Assembly (NCBI GenBank): GCA_022340665.1
Contig: JAJDNM010000062.1
Coordinates: 44,372 to 108,371 of the forward strand
Origin: Acidobacteriota bacterium
Lineage (GTDB): Bacteria; Acidobacteriota; Thermoanaerobaculia; Thermoanaerobaculales; Sulfomarinibacteraceae
Reading direction: 5' to 3'
Length of the DNA: 64,000 nucleotides
The notes beneath the pieces were generated by a model. It searched no databases. It worked only from the letters and a program-made list of their open reading frames with translations, and had not been told where the DNA came from. How positions within the stretch are numbered: position 1 is the first letter of the stretch; every line of letters begins with the position of its first letter. This document shows, in pieces, positions 49,474 to 58,158 of this stretch. A program made the translations under genes and the position numbers.

Positions 49474-50448
49474 ATGAGCGAAGGGAACGGGCTGATCTTC
49501 GGCTGGGTTTTGGACGGCAATGGTGGCGGAACGCCGGTCGACTGGGACGGTGCCAGAACATGGGAACCAGCCGACGGCTCACTGTGGCTGCACCTCGATC
49601 GCGCAACCGACTCGAGCACGCAGTGGTTGACTGACGAAAGTGGCCTGGACTCCATTGTTGTAGACGCCCTCCTCGCGGAGGAAACGCGGCCGCGAGCGGC
49701 CAAAATGGGAACGGGTCTGCTGGTGATCCTGCGAGGGGTCAACCTGAACCCCGGGGCCGACCCTGAAGACATGGTCGCGGTGAGGCTGTGGATTGACGAA
49801 AACCGCGTGATCAGCATACGGGCACGCCCTGTGATGGCGGTGGCGGACATCGATCAGGACATTCAGGCCGACAGGGGGCCCCGGAACTCGTCCGAGTTCC
49901 TGGCGGAGCTCGCTGCGGGTCTCGTGAATCGGATGGCTCCGGTGGTTGATGAGCTCGATGATCTCACCGACGGTCTGGAGGACCAGCTTCTGACCGGCGA
50001 GAGCCATGAAATCCGCCCCGGACTTCGCGACGTGCGCCGCACGGCGATCGCCCTGCGCCGCCACCTCGCGCCGCAACGAGATGCCATGACCAGGATCCAG
50101 ACCGAGGACGCGCCCTGGTTCGACAATCGCCAGAAGGCACGCCTGCGAGAGGTGACTGATCGGGTGATACATTACGTCGAGGACCTCGACGAAATTCGTG
50201 AACGGGCTGCGGTGGTGCAGGACGAGCTGATGAACCGGCTGTCTGAGCAGATGAACAGGAACATGTTCATGCTGTCGGTGGTGGCAGCGATCATGCTGCC
50301 GTTGGGTTTTCTCACAGGTCTGCTCGGTATCAACGTCGGCGGCATTCCGGGCGCCGACAGCAACGCCGGTTTTCTGATCGTTTGTGCTCTACTCGCGGGA
50401 GTCACCGCGATCGAGATCATCGTCCTGCGCCGGCTGCGCTGGATTTGA
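49474..50448 (+). CDS. zntB: CorA-family zinc transporter ZntB
   Basis: A 324-residue CorA-type divalent-cation transporter. The long N-terminal cytoplasmic funnel domain (to about residue 265) has HLDRATDSSTQWL and a coiled, charged helix. Two C-terminal membrane helices follow, and the pore signature is GINVGGIPG, typical of ZntB. ZntB moves zinc, probably with protons. GGAGG lies five bases before ATG 49474. It follows the DUF432-MscS fusion by 54 bases, so the two may be co-transcribed and share a role in ion homeostasis. Confidence 0.9.
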   Translation: MSEGNGLIFGWVLDGNGGGTPVDWDGARTWEPADGSLWLHLDRATDSSTQWLTDESGLDSIVVDALLAEETRPRAAKMGTGLLVILRGVNLNPGADPEDMVAVRLWIDENRVISIRARPVMAVADIDQDIQADRGPRNSSEFLAELAAGLVNRMAPVVDELDDLTDGLEDQLLTGESHEIRPGLRDVRRTAIALRRHLAPQRDAMTRIQTEDAPWFDNRQKARLREVTDRVIHYVEDLDEIRERAAVVQDELMNRLSEQMNRNMFMLSVVAAIMLPLGFLTGLLGINVGGIPGADSNAGFLIVCALLAGVTAIEIIVLRRLRWI

Positions 50449-50487
50449 GGGACCACCCACCCCCACCAACGTTGGAAGATCGATGCA

Positions 50488-50556
50488 GGATGTTTGATTT
50501 TTGATCTTGGATGTTGGATATCAGCTCCGAATCGAATATCCAAAATCGAACATCCA
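50488..50556. repeat. heptad inverted element H9 (GGATGTT word)
   Basis: The left arm (50488-50522) is GGATGTT, TGATTTT, TGATCTT, GGATGTT, GGATATC. The right arm (50529-50556) is GAATCGA, ATATCCA, AAATCGA, ACATCCA. They are complementary across a six-base loop. A C-rich run, CCACCCACCCCCACC (50453-50467), precedes it, G-rich on the other strand. The word matches H1. It lies in the 330-base zntB-rimP spacer. Confidence 0.85.
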
Positions 50557-50682
50557 GATCTAATCAAAGGCACAGCCCGACACCTCAGCCCGCAATCTGA
50601 TTGATGCAATTTCCAGCGCCGCGTTCGCGCTCAGAGGTGGGCACACGAGCCGGACGTCGACCCTTTCGGCCCTTCGAACTCC

Positions 50683-50711
50683 TTGCACCCGAGAGTCCTA
50701 TGTGCTATAAA
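50683..50711 (+). promoter_or_regulatory. rimP-nusA-infB operon promoter
   Basis: TTGCAC (50683-50688) and TATAAA (50706-50711) are exactly 17 bases apart. Transcription would begin near 50718, giving a leader of about 60 bases that contains the hairpin at 50734-50761. Confidence 0.65.
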
Positions 50712-50733
50712 ACCCGCTGCTGCTTTCGATTGG

Positions 50734-50761
50734 AAAGTGGGCCCGAGGCCCACTTTTTTTT
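50734..50761 (+). terminator. attenuator-like intrinsic terminator in the rimP leader
   Basis: AAAGTGGGCC, a CGA loop, and GGCCCACTTT followed by a T-run (eight Ts, 50754-50761) form a textbook intrinsic terminator inside the leader, 17 bases before the rimP ATG. A terminator-bearing leader before rimP is known in gammaproteobacteria. NusA, encoded in the operon, acts on terminators, so feedback is plausible. Confidence 0.75.
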
Positions 50762-50778
50762 CTGCAGCGAGGAGCAAC

Positions 50779-51267
50779 ATGAAGCTAGAAAAGGAACTGC
50801 AGGATCAGCTCGCCGCCATCGTAGCGGACGAGGGGCTCGAGCTCGTCGCGACCGAGGTCGCAGGGACAGGGCCGAAAACCATCCTGCGCCTTGTGGTCGA
50901 TGGCCCTGACGGCGTCAACCTCGATCAGTGTGCTTCTGTTTCAAGGCAGGCGTCAGCCATGTTGGATGTCGAGGATCCGATCCGCCACAGTTACACGCTC
51001 GAGGTGTCGTCCCCGGGGCTCGACCGCAAGCTCTTCAGGGACGAGGACTACGAGAATCATGCCGGCCAGCGGGTGAAGATCCGGATGTCGCCTGCATATC
51101 GAGATCACCGGACGGTCGTCGGTGAGCTCCTCGGTCGGAAGGGCGGCTGCGTTCGAGTCATCGACGACTCCGGCGAGGAGATCGATCTTCCAATCGCCGA
51201 AATTTTCGAAGCGCGACTCGAGGTGGATTGGTCCTCGGTCATGAAGAAAGGGAAAGCCGGATCATGA
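50779..51267 (+). CDS. rimP: ribosome maturation factor RimP
   Basis: RimP helps 30S assembly. The 162-residue protein has the two-domain layout: LEKELQDQLAAIVADEGLEL, the N-terminal TILRLVVDGPDGVNLDQCAS, then YTLEVSSPGLDRKLFRDEDY and the C-terminal Sm-like barrel. GAGGAG lies four bases before ATG 50779. The stop overlaps the nusA start (ATGA). It is the first gene after the attenuator. Confidence 0.95.
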   Translation: MKLEKELQDQLAAIVADEGLELVATEVAGTGPKTILRLVVDGPDGVNLDQCASVSRQASAMLDVEDPIRHSYTLEVSSPGLDRKLFRDEDYENHAGQRVKIRMSPAYRDHRTVVGELLGRKGGCVRVIDDSGEEIDLPIAEIFEARLEVDWSSVMKKGKAGS

Positions 51268-52712
51268 AGCTGGATATCAACATGCTCGTTCGGCAGATGG
51301 CCGCGGAACGTGACATCGAGGCCGAAACCCTCGTCGACGCGGTTGCCGAAGCGATCTCGTCGGCCGCACGAAAGCATTACAAAGAACGCAATGTGCACAC
51401 CGACATCAACGTCGAAACCGGCGAGGTGGAATCGTGGACAGCGCGCGATGTCGTTGAGGAAGTCGAAGACCCCGAGATAGAAATGACGCTCGAAGAGGCC
51501 AGGGCAATCGATCCATCGGCCGAGATCGGCGGCATTGTCAAGCTCGAAGCCCTGGACACGTCGGTGCTCGGCCGTATCGCGGCGCAGTCGGCCCGCCAAG
51601 TGCTGTTCCAGAGGGTGCGCGAAGCCGAGCGAGCTGTGGTTCACAAGAACTACACCGGCCGTATAGGCGACATGATCAACGGCATCGTGAAACGCATGGA
51701 CCGCGGCGCACTGATCGTCGAGCTGGGTGATACCGAAGGCATTATTCCCCGCAGTCACCAGGTGCGACACGAACGGTATAGCCAGGGTGACCGGGTGCGC
51801 GCCGTGGTGGTCGATGTGACCATGGATGCGAACCGGCCCCAGGTCGTGCTCTCACGCACCTCGCCAATGCTGCTCGAGAAGCTGCTCGAGATGGAGGTGC
51901 CCGAGATCTACGACGGGACGGTAATCATCAAGATCTGCGTGCGCGAACCGGGCGAGCGAGCGAAAGTCGCGGTCTTTTCGAAGGACAGCGACGTCGATCC
52001 GGTCGGCGCCTGCGTCGGCCTCAAGGGATCGAGAGTCCAGGCCATCACCCGTGAGCTCAAGGGCGAAAAGATCGATATCATCCCGTACAACAACGATCTC
52101 GTCACATTCGCGCAAAACGCCCTCTCGCCGGCCAAAATCAACCGGGTCGCGGTCCGTGAGGAACCGGTAACGGTCGTGCTCCGCGACGAGGAAGGCCAAC
52201 CGATTCTCGACGAGAGCGGTGAACCACTGACCGAAGAGAAGAAAGAGGTCGTGCTCGACGTGATCGTCGGCACCGAACAGCTATCTCTTGCGATCGGTAA
52301 GAGGGGACAAAACGTGCGTCTCGCATCCAGGCTGCTGGACTGCCGCATCGAGATCAAGAGCCAGGAGGCGGTGAAGGACGAGCTCGCATCGGCGCTCGCG
52401 TCGATGCTTCGGGAAATGGAGGGTATCTCCGAGGAAGAGGAGCTGCCCGAGCTCGAGGCCGTCACCGAAACGATCTCGTACGATGAGATCATCCCGCTCG
52501 AAGAGATGGAAACCCTCACCGACCGCCTCCGCGAACGACTCGAGGGACACGGCGTACACACAGTCCAGGATCTGCTCGCGCGAGATGCGGAGGGCCTCTC
52601 CACGATCCCCGGGATTGGCCCCGTTACGGCTCAGAAACTCCTGGAGATGGCCGGTGAAACCCTCGAGGAAAATCTTGCCGATGCGGCGGAGTCCACAGTT
52701 GGGGAGGAGTGA
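51264..52712 (+). CDS. nusA: transcription termination/antitermination factor NusA
   Basis: NusA binds RNA polymerase and nascent RNA to control pausing, termination and antitermination. The 482-residue protein has the N-terminal RNAP-binding domain, an S1 domain (GDMINGIVKRMDRGALIVEL), KH1 (VGACVGLKGSRVQAI) and KH2 (SLAIGKRGQNVRLAS). A C-terminal helix-hairpin-helix motif (LSTIPGIGPVTAQKL) follows in place of the acidic repeats of enterobacteria. It overlaps rimP by four bases and precedes infB by six. Confidence 0.97.
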   Translation: MKLDINMLVRQMAAERDIEAETLVDAVAEAISSAARKHYKERNVHTDINVETGEVESWTARDVVEEVEDPEIEMTLEEARAIDPSAEIGGIVKLEALDTSVLGRIAAQSARQVLFQRVREAERAVVHKNYTGRIGDMINGIVKRMDRGALIVELGDTEGIIPRSHQVRHERYSQGDRVRAVVVDVTMDANRPQVVLSRTSPMLLEKLLEMEVPEIYDGTVIIKICVREPGERAKVAVFSKDSDVDPVGACVGLKGSRVQAITRELKGEKIDIIPYNNDLVTFAQNALSPAKINRVAVREEPVTVVLRDEEGQPILDESGEPLTEEKKEVVLDVIVGTEQLSLAIGKRGQNVRLASRLLDCRIEIKSQEAVKDELASALASMLREMEGISEEEELPELEAVTETISYDEIIPLEEMETLTDRLRERLEGHGVHTVQDLLARDAEGLSTIPGIGPVTAQKLLEMAGETLEENLADAAESTVGEE

Positions 52713-52718
52713 GGCAGC

Positions 52719-55394
52719 ATGGATCAGCTTCGAGTTGTAGACCTCGCCCACACGATGGGGATCACCTCGCGAGAGCTGATTTTCAAGCTTCGCTCGATTG
52801 GCGTCACAGTGGCCAGCGAAGAAGATACTCTCGATCTGGCGACGGTGCGTGCCATCATCACCGGTGAAACCCTGCAACGGCGGCCGCGAGAAGTGATCGT
52901 CCGCCGAGAGAAAAAAGAGGAGACCTCCAGCACCGTGTCCGCAAAGGACCGGCTTGCGCGTCGCCGCAAGCGGCAGGTCGTCGAGACCTCCAAGGAAATC
53001 AAAGAGGTCGTCACCGAGGACAAGCCAGCTGAAGAGGAATTCGAAACCATACCTGTCGAAGTCGAAACCGAAATCGCCACAGAAGCCATCGAGGTGGAGG
53101 AAAGCGCGGAGATGGCGGAAGACGCCGAAGCTGAGGTGATGGTCGAAGAACCGGCCGAGGCCGACATCGAAGACGAAATCGAACTCGAGCCCCCGGTCGA
53201 GATCACTGAAGAGGAAATCACCGCCGAACGCGATGACGAGGGCGCCGAGGAGAAGCCCCAGCGTGTTCGTCCGGCACGCGCCAAGACCCCTCTCGAGCAG
53301 AGTCTCCGGGAGCTCACCGCTGACGAAATCCGGCAACGTCTCGCGGACCAGAAGGCGACCGCAAAAAAAATCAAGTCCGAAAAGGCAGCCGAAAAAGTTG
53401 GCGGTCGCAAGGCCAAGGCGGCGGCAGACGCCAAGGAGATTCGCGATCTGCTCAACAAATTCGAGGAGCAGAAGCTCAAGGGGCAGGAAGAACAGAAGCC
53501 TGCGGGTCGCCCGTCGCCACGCCCCGGCGGCGGACGTCCGAGCAAGAAGGCTCGTCGTCGCCGGCAGGACGAGGAGCGCCGTGCCGCACCACCACGACCC
53601 ACCAGAACGATCCAGTTCAAGGACGGCGAAAAGCCGGAAGGACCGATCATCCTGTCGGAAATGGTGACCGCCAGGGAGCTTGCCGAAAAACTCAATGTCA
53701 CCGCCAAGGACCTTCTCGGTCTGTTGATCCAGAAGGGCGTCATGGTCACCGCCAACCAGTCACTACCGCATGAGCTGGCTGAAGAGATATGTTCGGACCT
53801 CGAAATCGAAGCGATGGTCGCTTCCGCCGAAGACCTCATCGAATACGAACGCGAAGAGAGCGCCGAATTGGTCGGTACCGAGGAGCCGAGGCCTCCGGTG
53901 GTCACTGTCATGGGCCACGTCGACCACGGAAAGACTTCGCTCCTCGACGCCATCCGGTCGAGTCGCGTCGCCGAGCAGGAAGCTGGCGGCATCACCCAAC
54001 ACATCGGGGCATCGCGTATCGACGCGTCCGACGGAAGAACGGTCGTCTTCGTTGACACACCTGGTCACGAGGCATTCACCCAGATGCGCGCGCGAGGCGC
54101 CCAGGTGACCGACATCGTGATCCTGGTGGTGGCCGCAGACGACGGCGTCATGCCGCAGACCAAGGAAGCGATCACCCACGCTCGGGCCGCCAACGTTCCG
54201 CTGATCGTAGCGATCAACAAGATTGACAAGGCAAACGCAAACCCCGACCGCGTGAAACAGCAATTGGCCGAGAACGATGTCCTGGTCGAGTCGTGGGGCG
54301 GTGAGATTCCATCGGTGGACGTCTCGGCGAAGAAGAACCAGGGCCTCGACGACTTGCTGGACATGATCCTGTTGGTCGCCGAGCTCAAGGAGCTGAAGGC
54401 GGTGGCCGAAGGAATGGCCCGGGGCGTGGTCCTCGAAGCACGCAAGGAGAAGGGGCGCGGCATCGTCGCGACCGTGCTGATCCAGCAGGGACGCCTCGAC
54501 GTGGGAGATTACTTCTTCTGCGGATCCACCTGGGGCCGCGTCCGTGCAATCGCCGACGACACCGGCCAACGGATTGATTCTGGTGGACCGTCGGATCCCG
54601 TGGAAATCACTGGATTCGAGGACATTCCGGCAGCCGGAGACATCCTGCAGGCAACGGAGAGCGAAGCGAAGGCGATCGAGGTTTCCAGCTACCGCAGCCA
54701 GCGGGATCGAGAGGAAGGCCTTCTGGCGACCCGCAAGGTGTCCCTTGACAACCTCTTCGATCAGATCGCCGAGTCGGAGACTCGCGAGCTCAACGTCGTC
54801 GTCAAAGGTGACGTCCAAGGCTCGGTCGAGGTCCTGCGCGAAACCCTGATCGCCCTCAGCACCGACAAAGTCAAGATCAATGTCCTCCACGGATCGGTGG
54901 GAGCGATCACGACCAACGACGTCATGCTGGCCTCCGCATCGAATGCGATCATCATCGGTTTCGCGGTCCGCCCCGAACGGACTGCGCGCGAGCTGGCCGA
55001 AACGGAGCGGGTCGATATCAGGCTCTATACGGTGATCTACGACCTGGTCGACGACGTCAAGAAAGCCATGGTCGGGCTGCTCGAACCCGAATACCGAGAG
55101 GAAGAACTCGGCCATGCCGAAGTTCGCGAAATCTTCAAGGTTCCGAAGATCGGTGCTATCGCCGGCTGCCACGTGATCGACGGGGTCATCACGCGATCGG
55201 CGAAAATCAGGCTGCTGCGCGACAACGTCGTGGTCTACGAAGGCGAGCTGGCCTCTCTGAAGAGATTCAAGGACGATGCGTCCGAGGTCCGCGAGGGCTT
55301 CGACTGCGGAATTGGCCTGGCCAAGTACCAGGACATCAAGGTCGGCGACATCATCGAGGCCTACCGGATGGTGGAGATCGCACCGGAGCTCTGA
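52719..55394 (+). CDS. infB: translation initiation factor IF-2
   Basis: IF-2 is the GTPase that delivers fMet-tRNA to the 30S subunit. The 891-residue protein starts with an IF2_N domain (VVDLAHTMGITSRELIFKL) and a long charged linker rich in Glu, Ala and Lys. A second IF2_N domain (ARELAEKLNVTAKDLLGLL) follows. The G domain has GHVDHGKT (about residues 399-406), DTPGHEAF and NKID; the beta-barrel and C-terminal domains follow (DVQGSVEVL, GFAVRPER). The linker length varies between species. It is followed after seven bases by ylxP. Confidence 0.98.
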   Translation: MDQLRVVDLAHTMGITSRELIFKLRSIGVTVASEEDTLDLATVRAIITGETLQRRPREVIVRREKKEETSSTVSAKDRLARRRKRQVVETSKEIKEVVTEDKPAEEEFETIPVEVETEIATEAIEVEESAEMAEDAEAEVMVEEPAEADIEDEIELEPPVEITEEEITAERDDEGAEEKPQRVRPARAKTPLEQSLRELTADEIRQRLADQKATAKKIKSEKAAEKVGGRKAKAAADAKEIRDLLNKFEEQKLKGQEEQKPAGRPSPRPGGGRPSKKARRRRQDEERRAAPPRPTRTIQFKDGEKPEGPIILSEMVTARELAEKLNVTAKDLLGLLIQKGVMVTANQSLPHELAEEICSDLEIEAMVASAEDLIEYEREESAELVGTEEPRPPVVTVMGHVDHGKTSLLDAIRSSRVAEQEAGGITQHIGASRIDASDGRTVVFVDTPGHEAFTQMRARGAQVTDIVILVVAADDGVMPQTKEAITHARAANVPLIVAINKIDKANANPDRVKQQLAENDVLVESWGGEIPSVDVSAKKNQGLDDLLDMILLVAELKELKAVAEGMARGVVLEARKEKGRGIVATVLIQQGRLDVGDYFFCGSTWGRVRAIADDTGQRIDSGGPSDPVEITGFEDIPAAGDILQATESEAKAIEVSSYRSQRDREEGLLATRKVSLDNLFDQIAESETRELNVVVKGDVQGSVEVLRETLIALSTDKVKINVLHGSVGAITTNDVMLASASNAIIIGFAVRPERTARELAETERVDIRLYTVIYDLVDDVKKAMVGLLEPEYREEELGHAEVREIFKVPKIGAIAGCHVIDGVITRSAKIRLLRDNVVVYEGELASLKRFKDDASEVREGFDCGIGLAKYQDIKVGDIIEAYRMVEIAPEL

Positions 55395-55401
55395 GGCTCA
55401 A

Positions 55402-55701
55402 TTGAGCGGAGATATTTACATAGGCATAGCGCATCTGGAGCTGCACATCCCGGAGGCGCGCAGCCTCAAGGCAAAGCGCGCACCGGTTCGTAGCATTGTT
55501 GAAAAAATTAGAAATCGCCACCAGGTTCTGGTGATAGAGGTGGAGCATCAGCATCTGTACCAACGGGCACATCTCGCGATCTGCGCCATCTCGACCGATC
55601 CGGTCGATGTCGAGGCGCGGCTTCAACGGGTGGAAAAAACAATCGGTTTCAACTGGAGCGGAAACGTTCTGAGCTGGAACGTCGACGTCATCCAGGGTTG
55701 A
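55402..55701 (+). CDS. ylxP: DUF503 family protein YlxP
   Basis: A 99-residue DUF503 protein: IYIGIAHLELHIPEARSLKA, then KRAPVRSIVEKIRNRHQVLV and AICAISTDPVDVEARLQRVE. The family is encoded between infB and rbfA in Bacillus and other bacteria, and a role in ribosome maturation is suspected. TTG 55402 is chosen because GAGG lies six bases upstream and the family N-terminus begins there. Confidence 0.9.
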   Translation: MSGDIYIGIAHLELHIPEARSLKAKRAPVRSIVEKIRNRHQVLVIEVEHQHLYQRAHLAICAISTDPVDVEARLQRVEKTIGFNWSGNVLSWNVDVIQG

Positions 55702-55712
55702 ACGGACTGAAT

Positions 55713-56120
55713 ATGGCTCATAACAAAAACTTCGATCGGAACGCGCGTCTCGAGGGCGAGATCAGGTCGGTTCTCTCGGACCTGCTGCTCTCGGAGGTCA
55801 ACGATCCGCGCCTGAAGGACGTCACGGTGTCCTCGATTCGACTCTCCGCCGACCGCTCGAAAGCGAGAGTTTTTTATTCGGTGATCGGTGATCCCGAGCG
55901 TGAACGTGAAGCCGGTGACGGCTTCGCTGCGGCTACGTCGTTCATGCGCAAGCAGCTCGGCCGGCGGATGCGGCTGCGAGTGGTTCCGAGCCTCGAGTTC
56001 CTTCGCGATACCTCGTACGAGTACGGTGACCGTATGGAGCGACTCTTCGACAGGCTCTCCGACGAGGGTCTCATCCCGGGCGATGATGGAGACGAGGGCC
56101 ATGAGGAGGACACGCCATGA
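55713..56120 (+). CDS. rbfA: 30S ribosome-binding factor RbfA
   Basis: RbfA binds 16S rRNA helix 1 during cold-sensitive 30S maturation. The 135-residue protein has the KH-like fold: FDRNARLEGEIRSVLSDLLL, VNDPRLKDVTVSSIRLSADR, SKARVFYSVIGD and RMRLRVVPSLEFLRDTSYEY. ATG 55713 is preferred over TTG 55698, though neither has a strong Shine-Dalgarno. The stop overlaps the nrnA start (ATGA). Confidence 0.95.
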   Translation: MAHNKNFDRNARLEGEIRSVLSDLLLSEVNDPRLKDVTVSSIRLSADRSKARVFYSVIGDPEREREAGDGFAAATSFMRKQLGRRMRLRVVPSLEFLRDTSYEYGDRMERLFDRLSDEGLIPGDDGDEGHEEDTP

Positions 56121-57103
56121 GCAACGTCAGTTCCGATCCGCACGATGCCGCAATCATGCTCAAGGAGGCTTATCGGGCCCTGATTACCTGTCATCGCAAT
56201 CCGGACGGAGACGCGATCGGCTCGGAGCTGGCAATCGCAGAGCTTGGCGGAAGGATCGGTGTCGACTCGGTGATCGTCAATCGGGACGAGACACCGACGA
56301 ATCTCTGCATGCTTCCCGGAGCTGATCACATCCGAATCGCAGACGACTTGCCCGAGGACTTCCCCGAGAAGTACGACCTGGTCATTGCGGTCGAGTGTCC
56401 GGACCTCGAACGCTCCGGTTTCGCCGGACTCACCAGGCTTCCCATTCTCAACATCGATCATCATCCCGGAAACCAGGCGTTTGGCGTCGTGAACTACCTC
56501 GATGAGGAGGCGCCGGCCGTCGGAGAAATGGTGTGGAAGCTCTACGGTGAGGTTGGTGTAATGCCATCACCCGATGCGGCCACGAATCTGTTCGCGGCTC
56601 TCGCAACGGACACTGGTGACTTCCGGTACTCGAATGCCACCGGACGTGCTTTCCGCGTGGCCGCCGAGATGGTCGATGCCGGAGCCGATCCGCCGCGCGT
56701 CGCAAACTGGGTGCACAACAACCGAAGCCTCGCATCGGTGATGCTCCTCGGTGAGGCGCTGCGCACCCTTCGCATCCAGTGCGATGGGAAGCTCGCCCTG
56801 ATCACCGCCGACCAGGAGGCCTTCCAGAAATCGAACGCGGGCCCCGAGGATACCGAGGAAATCATCAACATTCCGAGGTCTATCGCCGGGGTCGAGGCGG
56901 TTGCCTTCTTCAAGCAGTGGGAAGCGGGTGTCGTCCGCGTCAGCCTGCGGTCACGCGGCGACGTCGACGTGAGACGCGTGGCGACCGCATTTGGTGGCGG
57001 AGGCCACGTCAATGCTGCGGGCTGCACGGTTAAAGGAGAGCTCGCCGAAGTCGAAGCTCAGGTCGCGTCGGCGATCGCCGCCGCTCTCGGGTGCACAGGA
57101 TGA
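56117..57103 (+). CDS. nrnA: nanoRNase/pAp phosphatase NrnA (DHH-DHHA1)
   Basis: NrnA degrades short oligoribonucleotides and 3'-phosphoadenosine 5'-phosphate. The 328-residue DHH-family protein has CHRNPDGDAIGSELAIAELG, the DHH-type NIDHHPGNQ motif, DTGDFRYSNATGRAF (DxxxF) and the DHHA1 glycine-rich GGGGHVNAAGCTV. Its place between rbfA and truB is common in many phyla. It overlaps rbfA and truB by four bases each. Confidence 0.93.
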   Translation: MSNVSSDPHDAAIMLKEAYRALITCHRNPDGDAIGSELAIAELGGRIGVDSVIVNRDETPTNLCMLPGADHIRIADDLPEDFPEKYDLVIAVECPDLERSGFAGLTRLPILNIDHHPGNQAFGVVNYLDEEAPAVGEMVWKLYGEVGVMPSPDAATNLFAALATDTGDFRYSNATGRAFRVAAEMVDAGADPPRVANWVHNNRSLASVMLLGEALRTLRIQCDGKLALITADQEAFQKSNAGPEDTEEIINIPRSIAGVEAVAFFKQWEAGVVRVSLRSRGDVDVRRVATAFGGGGHVNAAGCTVKGELAEVEAQVASAIAAALGCTG

Positions 57104-58080
57104 GCAGGCGACGCCCGGCTCGTTTCCACGGTCTGCTGCCGGTGTTCAAAAAGGCCGGCCCGACCTCACACGACGTCGTCGACATGGCGCGCAAGGCTCT
57201 CCATGAGCGTCGTATCGGTCACACCGGCACTCTCGACCCGATGGCGGAGGGATTGCTTCTGCTGTGCGTCGGGCAGGCAACGCGATTGCAGCAGTTTCTC
57301 CTGTTGTGGGACAAGACCTATAAGGGTGAAATCAAGCTCGGTCACGCCACTACCACATACGACAACGAAGGCGAGGTGATCGAGCCCGCCTGTACGCCCC
57401 CACCGCTGGACCAGGGGTCCCTCGACCGCATAACGGAGCGTTTTCACGGTGAAATCCAGCAGGTTCCGCCGCCCTATTCGGCAAAAAAGATCGCCGGGAA
57501 GAAGCTCTACGAACTGGCGAGAAACGGGGAAACGGTAACCCCCGAACCGAAGACGGTAGTAGTGCACGAATTCCAACTCTCTCCCGCCGGGGATGATCTC
57601 CTGTCGTTGCTGGTCAGGACCTCATCGGGATTTTATGTAAGGTCGTTGGCTCACGACATCGGAACTGCGCTCGGCTGTGGTGGCCATCTCCACCACCTGC
57701 ATCGATCGGCGATCGGACCCTATTCAACAGATCGCGCCCTCTCCCAGGAAACGCTCCTGAATGCCGAAAGCGCCGAGGAAATCGTCAACGGAGACGCGTG
57801 GATTCCGCTCGAGAAGGTCGAGTTGCCGTTTCCGGAGATCGAGCTCAACCCCGCAGCCGTGCAGCGATTCACTCATGGCCAGGAGGTGGTGGTCCTGAAT
57901 GCCGGCCCCAGCGACCTGGAAAAAGACTCTAAAGTCATCGTGCGAGACGCGGAAAACCACTTGCTCGGCATCGCCTCCGTGAGGTCGGTTCTGGCCCGCG
58001 GCCGAACCCTCAATATCGCGCCATCGATGGTTCTGGGCACTTCATCCGAGACCACAGCTAGACCCGGATCGAAGTCCTGA
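57100..58080 (+). CDS. truB: tRNA pseudouridine(55) synthase TruB
   Basis: TruB makes pseudouridine 55 in the tRNA T loop. The 326-residue protein has KKAGPTSHDVVDMARKALHE, the catalytic GHTGTLDPMAEGLLLLCVGQ (Asp in GTLDP), VPPPYSAKKIAGKKLYELAR and TSSGFYVRSLAHDIGTALG. The C-terminal part forms a PUA-like domain. ATG 57100 overlaps the nrnA stop. It is followed after 78 bases by rpsO. Confidence 0.97.
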   Translation: MSRRRPARFHGLLPVFKKAGPTSHDVVDMARKALHERRIGHTGTLDPMAEGLLLLCVGQATRLQQFLLLWDKTYKGEIKLGHATTTYDNEGEVIEPACTPPPLDQGSLDRITERFHGEIQQVPPPYSAKKIAGKKLYELARNGETVTPEPKTVVVHEFQLSPAGDDLLSLLVRTSSGFYVRSLAHDIGTALGCGGHLHHLHRSAIGPYSTDRALSQETLLNAESAEEIVNGDAWIPLEKVELPFPEIELNPAAVQRFTHGQEVVVLNAGPSDLEKDSKVIVRDAENHLLGIASVRSVLARGRTLNIAPSMVLGTSSETTARPGSKS

Positions 58081-58083
58081 GAT

Positions 58084-58112
58084 TTGCCATAAAGCCCGTA
58101 TCCTGTTAACGT
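58084..58112 (+). promoter_or_regulatory. rpsO promoter
   Basis: TTGCCA (58084-58089) and TAACGT (58107-58112) are 17 bases apart, giving rpsO-pnp its own promoter just after truB. CCTCC (58121-58125) and GGAGG (58134-58138) in the leader can pair and might take part in S15 feedback; that is speculative. Confidence 0.5.
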
Positions 58113-58158
58113 ACCGTTGCCTCCTGCGCCACCGGAGGAATGTGGAGAAGAAAAAGTA

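Noticed and set aside
50601..50909. Plus-strand open frame over the rimP leader
   Set aside because: It reads through the promoter and terminator hairpin and then out of frame in rimP. It is not a leader peptide with regulatory codons.
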